A stretch of DNA of 64,000 nucleotides, from assembly GCA_036266835.1 (NCBI GenBank), contig DATAXD010000013.1, positions 56,007 to 120,006 of the forward strand, given 5' to 3'. Source of the DNA: Galbitalea sp036266835 (GTDB lineage Bacteria; Actinomycetota; Actinomycetes; Actinomycetales; Microbacteriaceae). The notes beneath the pieces were generated by a model. The model ran no database searches and was not told the DNA's origin. It worked only from the letters and a program-made list of their open reading frames with translations. Shown piece after piece: positions 51,543 through 60,324 of this stretch. A program made the position numbers and the translations under genes. The first letter of the stretch is position 1. Each line of letters starts with the position of its first letter.

Positions 51543-54500
51543 GTGCGACTGCCCCTGGCCCTTAAGGGCCTCTACTGGCGGCGCTGGACCTCAGTCGCGA
51601 TCCTGTTGACCGCTGCCGTCACGACGGGCGCGGCCGCGCTGGGTCCGATCTATGCGATGTCGGCGAGCGAATCGACACTCCGCGACGAGTTGACGCTCGC
51701 ACCATCGCAGGACTCGGGGCTCCACTACGAGCAGAGCTACTATCTGACCGGGAAGAACGGCAACATCCTTCGGATTTTCGCGCGCTACCAGAAAGATTTC
51801 CCGAAGGCCGGCTCGATCAAGGGTTACCCGCGCACGATTCAAACCCTGTACTGGGAGACCGGTGCCGCCGCAAACCCGACGCCCGGCGCGCTGACCGGGA
51901 TGGTGTGGCGCCAGGGTGACTGTGCGCACCTAAACATCGTGAAGGGAACCTGCCCGACGGGTCCCGGACAAGCCATCGTTTCCCGGCGCTCCGTCGATTC
52001 GAGCCCGTTCGGCTGGAAGCTCGGCGGCACTCTGACGCTCAAAAACGACCAGACGGTGAAGATCGTCGGGCTGTACACACCCAAGAATGCTTCGGACCCG
52101 TTCTGGTACGGGCACAACTACTTCGACGCCACCGCGGCGACCAATACGACACCCAACATCGTGGATTCTATCTTCGTGACGAAGTCCGAGTTCGGTGCGC
52201 TCCACGGACATATGATCGTGCGCGCCTATGTCGACTATCCGCTGGACCCAGCGCAGATCCGGCTCGCGGATGTGCCGAAGCTGAAGCAGAACGTTGCGGC
52301 TCTCCGATCCCATCTGCCGATGGCTGACGGTTACCCACTCGCGAACCTGACCACGAGTCTCAATGGGGTGCTCGCCTCCGCGGCACACGAACAGCAACTC
52401 GTCGACACCGGCACGCTTCTCGTGACCCTGCAGCTCGCGCTGCTCGGCTGGTTCGTGCTGTTCCAGGTGGTTGCCGACGCCGCAGAAGCGCGAGGCTCCG
52501 AGATTGCGCTCGCAAAGTTGCGCGGTCATCGGGTCGCGCAGGTATTCCGATTCGGGCTCGCGGAGCCACTGGTCCTGCTGCTGATTGCCATACCCATCGG
52601 CGGCGTGATCGCGGTGCTCGCCGCCGAGGGCTTCGCGCACTCCGTGCTCGTTCCGGGCACTCCGGTCCAGGTGACCTGGCAGGCTGGCGCAGCAGCTCTC
52701 GGGGCGTTTGCGGGCGGTGTGATCGCGGCTGGGCTGGCCGCCCGTCGGGTTTTGCGGCGATCGGTGCTCGACCAGTGGCGTCGCACCACGAGCGCTCCGC
52801 CGCACACGCGCACGGCACTCATCGTGGACATCGTCCTCGCCGCCGCCGCTGTCATCGGTCTGGTGATTCTCCAGGTCTCCGGTGCGATCGGAGGCGGCGA
52901 CGACACGGCGGCGCTCCTCGCGCCCGGCCTCCTGGTGCTCGCGCTCGCGCTCGTAGGTACTCGCCTGATGCCGCTGCTAGTGCGGGCGTTCCTGCCGCTG
53001 ACCCGCGCGACAGCATCCGTGGCCGCGTTTATCGCGACCCGTCAGGTCGTGCGCAGGCCCGCTGGGCTGAGGCTCGCGGCCCTGCTCGCCGTCGCCCTCG
53101 GTCTTGCCACCTTCGGAGTCGGCGCCGAGACCGTTGCGATCGGAAATCGCACGGCTCGAGCGGATGGGGAGTTCGGCGCATCCCAGGTCGTATCGTTCGA
53201 GTACACGCCCGGAGTCGATCCGATCAGCGCCGTCCGCAAAGCCGATCCCGACGGCACTTGGGCCATGGCTGCGGCAACCTGGCTGCCCGATGGCGGGAAC
53301 TCCGTCAACGGGACCGTGCTCGCTGTCGACGCTTCCCGGCTCGCTGCCGTCGGCTTCCCGGCACGTGGAGGCCCCTCGACCGCAAACATCGCATCGGTCA
53401 TCGCGACCTCGAAGGTACCCGCGCTCGTCGTCCACGCGACGAAGATGAGCGCTGTCGTCGACGCGAGCGGGATGCGACCGAATGCCACGCCGCAGGTGCA
53501 ATTCAACCTGCGTTCGCTGCGGGGGGTGCAGGTCGACGCGGAGTCCTCGGTGATGCAGCCAGGCAAACATACCTACACCGCGTCGATCCCGTGTGCCGAC
53601 GGATGCACGTTCCTCGGCATCACCTGGGATCGTCCCGTTTTCGTGAGCACACGGATTGTGGGGCAGGCGACGGTGGAGTCCCTCAGCGCGGGAACTACCA
53701 CAGTGCATCCCCTGGCGGCTCTGCTAACGCAAAAGGCTGCGTGGCGCGCAAACGTAGCGCAGGGCAATGCTGCCGACCACGTTCACGCCACAAGCGCTGG
53801 GGTCGTCGACAACTTCTCCAGCCACGACGGCGGCTACGGCGGGGTCGCTTACGCGTTCGTCCCGGCACGGCTGCCGGCCGTTGTCACGCCCGGAGGCCTG
53901 GCGGTCCCGACGACGAGCAAGGCCCGAATGTCTGTTGTCGACGGATTCTCCGTGCCTGCCGACTTCGTGCCGAGCGAGGTGACGACGGTGGTGCCGCACG
54001 TCCTGAACGAGGGTGTGGTCATGAATCTTTCGTACCTTCAGGATGACCTCCCCGACTTCAACAACGAGGCAATCTGGCAGGTCTGGGTTTCGCCATCTGC
54101 GCCGTCGGATGCGGTTGCCCGCCTTCGCGCGGCCGGGATCAGCGTGCAGTCCACTTCGGCAGCTTCCACCCGAATTGCGGAGTTGGCCCGACAGGCTCCC
54201 GCCCTGTCGCTGCTCCTGCTGCTCGCCTCCGCGATCGCCGGCTCGGTGCTAGCTATCGGTGGGACGACGATCTCGATTGGATCATCCGCGCGCCGCCGCT
54301 CGTACGAAGCCGCCGCGCTCGGCACGGTCGGGGTCTCGCGACGACGGCTCTATCGCGCCGCCCTCTACGAGCAGCTCATCGTCCTCGGGACCGCTGTCGT
54401 GCTCGGGGTTGGAGGCGGAGTTCTTGCGGCCGTGCTCACACTTCCGGTGATCCCGGAGTTCGCGACCGGCACTCCCGTGCAGCTCGTTTACCTGCCGACG

Positions 54501-54623
54501 GCGCTACCCCTTTTGCTTTCGACCGTCGGGTTCGCGATCCTCGTGCTTGCTGCCGCCGCCGGGACTTCGGGCGCGGTGCTGCGCTCGGCCAGGGCGGCAC
54601 GACTCCGGGAGGCCGAGGAATGA
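51543..54623 (+). CDS. Large FtsX/MacB-like ABC permease
   Basis: A 1026-residue membrane protein of the ABC3 permease family: a short N-terminal membrane helix (SVAILLTAAVTTGAAALGPI), a long extracytoplasmic domain, then helices around residues 295-410, a second block around 465-530, another extracytoplasmic part up to about 890 and final helices (LSLLLLLASAIAGSVLAIGG, LGTAVVLGVGGGVLAAVLTL, LLLSTVGFAILVLAAAAGTS). It is therefore two half-permeases in one chain. Two ATPase genes follow with ATGA overlaps, giving a complete exporter or mechanotransmission-type transporter with unknown substrate. GTG start. Confidence 0.9.
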   Translation: MRLPLALKGLYWRRWTSVAILLTAAVTTGAAALGPIYAMSASESTLRDELTLAPSQDSGLHYEQSYYLTGKNGNILRIFARYQKDFPKAGSIKGYPRTIQTLYWETGAAANPTPGALTGMVWRQGDCAHLNIVKGTCPTGPGQAIVSRRSVDSSPFGWKLGGTLTLKNDQTVKIVGLYTPKNASDPFWYGHNYFDATAATNTTPNIVDSIFVTKSEFGALHGHMIVRAYVDYPLDPAQIRLADVPKLKQNVAALRSHLPMADGYPLANLTTSLNGVLASAAHEQQLVDTGTLLVTLQLALLGWFVLFQVVADAAEARGSEIALAKLRGHRVAQVFRFGLAEPLVLLLIAIPIGGVIAVLAAEGFAHSVLVPGTPVQVTWQAGAAALGAFAGGVIAAGLAARRVLRRSVLDQWRRTTSAPPHTRTALIVDIVLAAAAVIGLVILQVSGAIGGGDDTAALLAPGLLVLALALVGTRLMPLLVRAFLPLTRATASVAAFIATRQVVRRPAGLRLAALLAVALGLATFGVGAETVAIGNRTARADGEFGASQVVSFEYTPGVDPISAVRKADPDGTWAMAAATWLPDGGNSVNGTVLAVDASRLAAVGFPARGGPSTANIASVIATSKVPALVVHATKMSAVVDASGMRPNATPQVQFNLRSLRGVQVDAESSVMQPGKHTYTASIPCADGCTFLGITWDRPVFVSTRIVGQATVESLSAGTTTVHPLAALLTQKAAWRANVAQGNAADHVHATSAGVVDNFSSHDGGYGGVAYAFVPARLPAVVTPGGLAVPTTSKARMSVVDGFSVPADFVPSEVTTVVPHVLNEGVVMNLSYLQDDLPDFNNEAIWQVWVSPSAPSDAVARLRAAGISVQSTSAASTRIAELARQAPALSLLLLLASAIAGSVLAIGGTTISIGSSARRRSYEAAALGTVGVSRRRLYRAALYEQLIVLGTAVVLGVGGGVLAAVLTLPVIPEFATGTPVQLVYLPTALPLLLSTVGFAILVLAAAAGTSGAVLRSARAARLREAEE

Positions 54624-55312
54624 GCGGGCTTTCGGTGCGCTGCGAGAGTGTCGGGCGCATTTACGAAGTGGAAGGCGAAGAAGTCGTCGCTCTCGACGAC
54701 GTCAGTTTCGATCTCCCTGCGGGATCCGCGACCGCGATCACTGGTCCCTCGGGATCCGGCAAGTCGACGCTGATGACGATCCTCGCGGGGCTGCAGCGGC
54801 CCACATCCGGCCGCGTCTTCATCGGCGACACCGAGATCACGACGCTGACCGAGCGTGGTCTGCTCGAACTGCGCGCGGCATCGCTGGCGGTTGTCGTGCA
54901 GAACCCGCAGCGCAATCTCATCCCGTATGGCAGCGGCGAGGACAACGTTCGCTTCGCCCGACGCGGAGCCGCCAAAAGTCGACGGCTGAGCAGCAGCGGC
55001 AACATCCTCGAGCAGCTCGGACTCGGTGCTCTCGCGAACGTGCGAGTCGATCGGCTCTCCGGCGGTGAAAGACAGCGAGTCGCGTTGGCAACTGGGCTGG
55101 CCACCGATCCGGATGTGCTGCTCGCCGACGAGCCGACCAGCCAGCTCGACGAGGCCAACCGTGATTCGATCGTCGAGTTGCTGCATCGCATCAGCGTCGA
55201 TCATGGTGTCACGGTGGTAGCGGTTACTCACGATCCGTATGTCGCGGAGCGGCTGGGCTACGGCATCGTGATCGGCGACGGTCGGGTGGGCGAAAGGATG
55301 GCGGTGCGATGA
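54620..55312 (+). CDS. ABC transporter ATPase, first partner
   Basis: A 230-residue ATPase: Walker A GPSGSGKST, signature RLSGGERQRVALATGL, Walker B VLLADEPTSQLD and switch His in VVAVTHDPY. LolD/MacB type. It starts in an ATGA overlap with the permease gene and overlaps the next ATPase gene the same way. Confidence 0.94.
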   Translation: MSGLSVRCESVGRIYEVEGEEVVALDDVSFDLPAGSATAITGPSGSGKSTLMTILAGLQRPTSGRVFIGDTEITTLTERGLLELRAASLAVVVQNPQRNLIPYGSGEDNVRFARRGAAKSRRLSSSGNILEQLGLGALANVRVDRLSGGERQRVALATGLATDPDVLLADEPTSQLDEANRDSIVELLHRISVDHGVTVVAVTHDPYVAERLGYGIVIGDGRVGERMAVR

Positions 55313-55962
55313 GTGATTCGAGGCCCCTGACCGCACCGTCGCTTGAGCTTGTCGCCGAGGGCATCCGCTACGAGCGCGCCGGCAGGCTCATCCTCGACGA
55401 CGTGAGCGTGCATGCGCCCGTCGGCGCAGTGACCGGGATCGTCGGTCCGTCGGGATCGGGCAAGTCGACACTGCTGGCGATCCTCTCCGGACTGGAGGAG
55501 CCGGATGCCGGCACGGTCACGCATCCGGGAACCGTCGACCAGCTCGGGCTAGTGCTCCAGGCGTACGGGCTCGCGAGCCTGCTCACCGCAGCGGAGAATG
55601 TGGAAGTCGCGCTCCAGACCGGACGGCACGGCCGGATGCCGCCAGCGGAAATCCGGGAACGCGCCGCGCGCGTGCTCGAGCAGGTTGGTCTCACCGCCGT
55701 CGCGGACCACCTCACCGAAGAGCTCTCGGGTGGCCAGCAGCAGAGGGTGGCAATCGCGCGGGCGCTGGTCATCGAGCCGCACATCCTGATTGCGGACGAG
55801 TTCACCTCGGAGCTCGACGCGCAGTCCCGGGCTCACGCCGTTGAGCTCGTTTTCGACTTCGCCCGAACCGGTGGCACGGTTGTGATCGCGACCCACGATC
55901 CGGCAATCGTGGACAAGTGTGACCATGTGGTGCACCTGCTGTCTGGTCGTGTTCGCGACTAA
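55309..55962 (+). CDS. ABC transporter ATPase, second partner
   Basis: A 217-residue ATPase with Walker A GPSGSGKST, signature ELSGGQQQRVAIARAL and Walker B ILIADEFTSELD, with VVIATHDPAIVDK. The usual DEPT after Walker B is DEFT here. A different sequence from the first ATPase suggests that the permease works with a heterodimeric ATPase pair. It ends about 190 bases before the M23 gene. Confidence 0.94.
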   Translation: MSDSRPLTAPSLELVAEGIRYERAGRLILDDVSVHAPVGAVTGIVGPSGSGKSTLLAILSGLEEPDAGTVTHPGTVDQLGLVLQAYGLASLLTAAENVEVALQTGRHGRMPPAEIRERAARVLEQVGLTAVADHLTEELSGGQQQRVAIARALVIEPHILIADEFTSELDAQSRAHAVELVFDFARTGGTVVIATHDPAIVDKCDHVVHLLSGRVRD

Positions 55963-56151
55963 AGCGACACGAAATGCCTGATTGATTCTCAGCAAAGAAT
56001 TGCCCGGCGCCCGAAGGGGTGACTTGGCTGATCGAAGCCTTGCGGATAAGCTTTTGAGGTTCGTTACCCGTTCGTGATTTCTTGTCGCGCGGCCGTCGAA
56101 CCATCCCACACCGCGGAAACGTACCAGCGCGTTTCAGTCGAGGAAGGAGCT

Positions 56152-57048
56152 GTGTTGTCGGATTACGACCCGTTTGAACAGCTCAATCTCGGCACCTCGC
56201 ATCCACGGCGTCGCGATCTCCGCGAAAAATCTACGGCTCGTTCCCGACGTGCAGCTCGCCGTCGAGCGGATTCGGATCGCAGGGCCCGCAAGGCGATGAA
56301 GAAGTCGGTGGGGCAGCGACCGCCGTCGTCGCAGAAGCCAAGGAAGACGATCGGCAAGCGCATCTGGAGCGCAATCGTTTCCGTCGTCGCTCTCTCGCTC
56401 GCTGCAGCCTTCGCCCTTGCGACAGTTGGGTCGCCACTGCTGTTCTCATCGGCGTCAGCGAACGCGTCCATTGGCCAGTCGAAGGCGAGCTCGACGATCA
56501 ACGGCCAGGCGCTCAGCGCCGCTCCCGGCAAGGAGACCCAGGTCGACCGGGGCTCATTCCAGGCGCTCTCAGCCGATGAGCTCTACGCACTGGAGGTCGG
56601 CGGACTCACCTACACGGTGAACAACTCCGGCCCGATCCGCTGGCCGTTCGACTTCCCGGTTCCGCTGGGCGACCACTTCGGAACTCGCCCTGCGCCGTGT
56701 CCCGGCTGTTCGACGTTCCATAAGGGCACGGACTTCGAGACCGGCGATCTCGCGCCGATCTATGCCGTCGCCGCCGGCGTCGTGACTGTCAGCGAAGACT
56801 CGGGTGCCCTCGGCCAGCATGTTGCGATTTCGCACGACGTGAACGGATATGAGTTCACCAGCGTCTACGGTCACATGAGCGCCAACTCAGAGACGGTTCA
56901 GGTTGGTGACGTAATCACCGAAGGTGAACTGGTGGGACTCACCGGAACCACCGGTGAATCGACGGGCCCGCACCTCGACTTCGAGATCGACATCGACGGC
57001 GTTCCGACGGATTCGTTCGTCTGGCTGAAGGCACACACCGCGCACTAG
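56152..57048 (+). CDS. Membrane-anchored M23 (LytM) peptidase, variant active site
   Basis: A 298-residue protein with a highly basic cytoplasmic N-terminus (residues 18-70), one membrane anchor near 71-95 (IWSAIVSVVALSLAAAFALA) and a C-terminal LytM domain from about 160. The zinc motif HKGTD gives His190 and Asp194, and VYGHMS gives His241, but the second motif reads GPHLDFEI: His274 followed by Asp276 where the family has a second His. The protein may have altered activity or be an activator. GTG 56152 (AAGGAG close) or TTG 56155 are both possible starts. Confidence 0.9.
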   Translation: MLSDYDPFEQLNLGTSHPRRRDLREKSTARSRRAARRRADSDRRARKAMKKSVGQRPPSSQKPRKTIGKRIWSAIVSVVALSLAAAFALATVGSPLLFSSASANASIGQSKASSTINGQALSAAPGKETQVDRGSFQALSADELYALEVGGLTYTVNNSGPIRWPFDFPVPLGDHFGTRPAPCPGCSTFHKGTDFETGDLAPIYAVAAGVVTVSEDSGALGQHVAISHDVNGYEFTSVYGHMSANSETVQVGDVITEGELVGLTGTTGESTGPHLDFEIDIDGVPTDSFVWLKAHTAH

Positions 57049-57137
57049 CCGCGTCCCCGGGGTCGGGCCGTCAGCGGTCGTGTGCGGACGGGGCGGCCCC
57101 GCGCCTTCGACGCAGGCGAGTGTGCGAAAGTCGTTCC

Positions 57138-59024
57138 ATGGCATCCGAAGGCTCGCTGCTCGAACCTCACCACGACGGTTCACCCCTGTACGTGTCCAAT
57201 TCGAATCCGGCGCTCGGCGACCGCGTGCGGCTGCGCATCCGAATTCCGGACGAATTCGGCGCCGTCACGGCAGTGCGCACCCGCTCAAATCCCAACCACG
57301 AGCCACGGTTTGCCGTCGCATCGCTCGTGACGACGGTTGACGGATGGGGCTGGTGGGAAGCCGAGATCGAGATCGAGAATCCGGTGCACGGCTACCGCTT
57401 CCTGATCAAGATGGGCGATGGTCGCAACCTGTGGGTGAACGCCACCGGCGTGCACACGATCGAGACGCTCGACACCGAGGACTTCAAGCTGGTCACCTAT
57501 CCGGCTGCACCCGACTGGTCGTCGCGCAGCGTGATGTACCAGATCTTCCCCGACCGCTTCGCGCGGTCGCCGGAAGCGGATGCGCGCGAGCTGCCCGAGT
57601 GGGCGAAGCCAGCGAAGTGGACTGATCCGGTCATCCATATCGGGCCGGATGCCGCGCGCCAGCTTTACGGCGGCGACCTTCGCGGCATCGAGGAGCGCCT
57701 GGATCACCTCGAGCGGCTCGGGGTCAATCTCATCTACCTGACACCGGTGTTCCCGGCGCGATCGAATCATCGCTACGACGCGTTGTCGTTCGAGCGGGTC
57801 GACCCTCTGCTCGGTGGCGACGATGCGTACCGCGCGCTCATTGAGGCGGCGCACGAACGCGGGATGAGGGTGATCGGCGACCTCACGTCGAACCATTCGG
57901 GGGATGCGCACGAGTGGTTCGTTGCCTCGCATGGGCATCCCGGAACGCCGGAGAGCGCGTTCTACTACTGGCTGGATTCTGCGCAGAAGAACTACGTGTC
58001 CTGGCTGGGAGTGCCGAGCCTGCCGAAGTTCAACTGGAACTCGCCCGAGCTGCGGTCGCGCTTCATCGAGGGTGCGGACTCGGTTGTCGCCAAGTGGCTG
58101 ATGCCTCCGTACCAGCTCGACGGATGGCGCATCGACGTCGCGAACATGACGGGTCGCCACCTCGACCAGGACCTGAACGGTGAGGTGCGCCGAACAATTC
58201 GCGCGACGATGATCGACGTGAATCCGGACACGCTGCTGCTCGGCGAATCGACGAACGATGCGGCCAGTGACTTCCAGGGCGATGCGTGGCACGGGGCGAT
58301 GACCTATACGAATTTCACTCGGCCGATCTGGGGGTGGCTCTCGACCGAGCAGCGCGAGTCGAGTTACTTCGGGCTGCCGTTCGGCACGATCCCGAGTTAC
58401 ACGGGCGGTGAGGTGTTCGAGGCGCACCGGCTGTTTGCCGCCGGATTCCCGTGGCGGGTTCGGCTGCGAACCATGAACGCGCTCGATACGCACGACACCC
58501 CGCGGTTCCTGACCCACGCCGCACCGGGAACGGTGCCCGTCGCGCTGGGGATGTCGGTCACGCTGCCGGGCATCCCGGTGATATTCGCGGGCGATGAGTT
58601 TTCACTAGTGGGCGATGACGGCGAGCAATCGCGAACGCCGATCCCGTGGGACGGGATGGATGCCGCTGCCGCCAGCATCGACCTGTATGCCGAGCTCATC
58701 CACCTGCGGCGCGAGCACGAGGTGCTGAGCACGGGCGGCATCCGCTGGCTGCACGTCTCGGATGACGTCCTCGTGTATACCCGCGAGAGTGCGGCGGAGT
58801 GCATCCTGCTGGTCGCCGCTCGCGAGGACTATGAGCTCGCTCTGGCGCCGAACGCTGTCGCCGGCCCGCACACGCTGCTGTTCGGATCAGGCGAGGCCGA
58901 GTTCGATCCGGCCGTGGGTCTCGTTCTCCGGGGCAAGGGTCCGTCCTTCAGGGCATGGAGTATGCCCGGCCTGACGCTCCCGCCCTTCTCGCCCGAGGGC
59001 ACGGTCCTGGAACTCGGCCGCTAA
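57138..59024 (+). CDS. GH13 alpha-glucan-active glycosidase
   Basis: A 628-residue enzyme with an N-terminal beta domain (about 15-125) and a TIM barrel. Catalytic residues: Asp333 in DGWRIDVANM, Glu370 in LLLGEST and Asp453 in LDTHDTPR. VMYQIFPDRF opens the barrel and IFAGDEFSLVGDDGE lies after the third Asp. The N-terminal domain and length suit the maltogenic/cyclomaltodextrinase (neopullulanase-like) group that works inside the cell on maltodextrins; no signal peptide is visible. ATG 57138 is favoured; the earlier ATG at 57120 has no ribosome site. Confidence 0.92.
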   Translation: MASEGSLLEPHHDGSPLYVSNSNPALGDRVRLRIRIPDEFGAVTAVRTRSNPNHEPRFAVASLVTTVDGWGWWEAEIEIENPVHGYRFLIKMGDGRNLWVNATGVHTIETLDTEDFKLVTYPAAPDWSSRSVMYQIFPDRFARSPEADARELPEWAKPAKWTDPVIHIGPDAARQLYGGDLRGIEERLDHLERLGVNLIYLTPVFPARSNHRYDALSFERVDPLLGGDDAYRALIEAAHERGMRVIGDLTSNHSGDAHEWFVASHGHPGTPESAFYYWLDSAQKNYVSWLGVPSLPKFNWNSPELRSRFIEGADSVVAKWLMPPYQLDGWRIDVANMTGRHLDQDLNGEVRRTIRATMIDVNPDTLLLGESTNDAASDFQGDAWHGAMTYTNFTRPIWGWLSTEQRESSYFGLPFGTIPSYTGGEVFEAHRLFAAGFPWRVRLRTMNALDTHDTPRFLTHAAPGTVPVALGMSVTLPGIPVIFAGDEFSLVGDDGEQSRTPIPWDGMDAAAASIDLYAELIHLRREHEVLSTGGIRWLHVSDDVLVYTRESAAECILLVAAREDYELALAPNAVAGPHTLLFGSGEAEFDPAVGLVLRGKGPSFRAWSMPGLTLPPFSPEGTVLELGR

Positions 59025-59030
59025 CCTGCC

Positions 59031-59071
59031 GGTCGAGTAGCGCGCTCCGAACGAGCAGGCGTATCGAGACC
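59031..59071. repeat. GGTCGAGTAGCG-type palindromic repeat, copy 1
   Basis: Starts GGTCGAGTAGCG and ends CGTATCGAGACC, 41 bases. This is a common extragenic unit in Microbacteriaceae and relatives, from memory. Stands right after the GH13 gene. Confidence 0.75.
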
Positions 59072-59082
59072 CTTGTCCCGAT

Positions 59083-59119
59083 GGTCGAGTAGCGTCGCGG
59101 AGCGACGCGTATCGAGACC
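59083..59119. repeat. GGTCGAGTAGCG-type palindromic repeat, copy 2
   Basis: The same ends (GGTCGAGTAGCG, CGTATCGAGACC) with a CGTCGC...GCGACG core, 37 bases, same orientation as copy 1 and 11 bases away. Confidence 0.75.
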
Positions 59120-59154
59120 CCCACAGGGTCACCCGTCACGTGTTGAATGGACCC

Positions 59155-59583
59155 ATGGCATCAAAACTCGGCAATATCACCTTCGACTGCGTTGACCCGA
59201 CCGCGCTCGCCACGTTCTGGGCGGATGTCTTCGGCTATCCCCATCCGGAGTGGCCAGAAGCACTGAAAGCAGAAATGCTCGCCGGAGGTCTCACCGAGGA
59301 ACAGCTCGCGAACAAGAGCGCCATCGAGGACCCGGAAGGTGTCGGCCCCCGCCTATTCTTCCAGCGCGTTCCCGAGGGCAAGACCGCCAAGAACCGCATG
59401 CACATCGATCTGCGTGCGACCCCCGGTCATCGACCCACGGACGACGAGTTGACGGCCGAAAAGGACCGCATCGTCGCCCTCGGCGCGACGGTGGTCGTCG
59501 ACTACGACGACAACTGGGGACCGGTGCGCGAGCATCATTTCGTCATGCAGGATCCCGAAGGAAACGAGTTCTGCATCGACTGA
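59155..59583 (+). CDS. VOC-family (glyoxalase-like) protein
   Basis: A 142-residue protein with a glyoxalase/bleomycin-resistance fold: LGNITFDCVDPTALATFWAD at the start, NRMHIDLRATPG in the middle and HHFVMQDPEGNEFCID at the end. It belongs to the small uncharacterised VOC proteins common in soil actinobacteria. Its own start ATG 59155 is used; no partner is close. Confidence 0.86.
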   Translation: MASKLGNITFDCVDPTALATFWADVFGYPHPEWPEALKAEMLAGGLTEEQLANKSAIEDPEGVGPRLFFQRVPEGKTAKNRMHIDLRATPGHRPTDDELTAEKDRIVALGATVVVDYDDNWGPVREHHFVMQDPEGNEFCID

Positions 59584-59679
59584 CTTCGCCCTCGAAGGGG
59601 CGGCGTAATGCGCGGCAGGCAGGATGCTAGTCTCGTACGGTGCCAAATCGGCGCGTCCTCGTGGCGGTCGCATTTGTGC

Positions 59680-59751
<72 letters not shown>

Positions 59752-59778
59752 CGAAGCATCCTTCACTCGGATGCGCCC

Positions 59779-59855
59779 GGCGGGGTAGCTCAGGTGGTTA
59801 GAGCACACGGCTCATAATCGTGTTGTCGCGGGTTCGAGTCCCGCCCTCGCTACCA
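59779..59855 (+). tRNA. tRNA-Met (CAT), elongator type
   Basis: Acceptor GGCGGGG pairs with CCTCGCT (two G-T pairs), anticodon stem CACGG/TCGTG with loop CTCATAA, anticodon CAT, T arm GCGGG-TTCGAGT-CCCGC, encoded CCA. There is no C1-A72 mismatch or GGG/CCC anticodon stem, so it is not the initiator. An Ile2 tRNA cannot be excluded but the sequence fits Met elongators. Confidence 0.93.
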
Positions 59856-60324
59856 ACACGAAAGTGCTGATCAGACCCATGTTCCAAAACTACGTCGTGG
59901 ATGTCCGGCGAGAACTCGTTGGCCAGTGGACACAATTGGACACATCTTCGCGTTATTAGACTGTGGCTCACGACGATGGCGTCGATTCGAGTCCGATCGA
60001 GGGGTGGCCATACTGTGCGGTCAGATCAGCGCCTACCCCAGTTCGGGGGTCACGGTTGGTGCCGCAGGATGTTGGTGTCAATAGCCGCGCCCCCGTTTCG
60101 CGTAACCCAGCCGTTGGCAGAATCCAGCGGATGCACCTAAGCGGGCACTCGAGGAAGCGCCCACGGGATGCAAGGGGTAGAATAGTCGTTCTGTCGCAAG
60201 ACGCGCTGTCGGGCCGCGGCACGATTGTCGGTAATTCAGTTGCGCGCGAGTCTGCGATATCTTCCGGATCAGGCAGCCCTAGCTGTTGTTTCCCAGCACT
60301 TCAGTTTCCCGGTTGGAGTCAGCA
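59856..60324. other. Gene-free stretch between tRNA-Met and the giant secreted protein gene
   Basis: No frame here looks coding. It is less GC-rich than the core and contains TGGACACAATTGGACACA, a short tandem repeat, near 59926-59945, and a GAATAG-type stretch (TAGAAT near 60177) that could be a -10 box for the next gene. A nine-base match to the tRNA T arm (TTCGAGTCC, 59986-59994) is too short to call an attachment site. Confidence 0.5.

Noticed and set aside
57285..58517. A 410-codon minus-strand frame opposite the GH13 gene
   Set aside because: It covers the catalytic barrel of a clear glycosidase and is rich in Arg and His, as expected of a shadow frame.
59986..59994. TTCGAGTCC match to the tRNA-Met T arm as an attachment site
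   Set aside because: Nine bases are too few and the flanks do not match the tRNA 3' end; the true repeat would be expected at the far end of the island.
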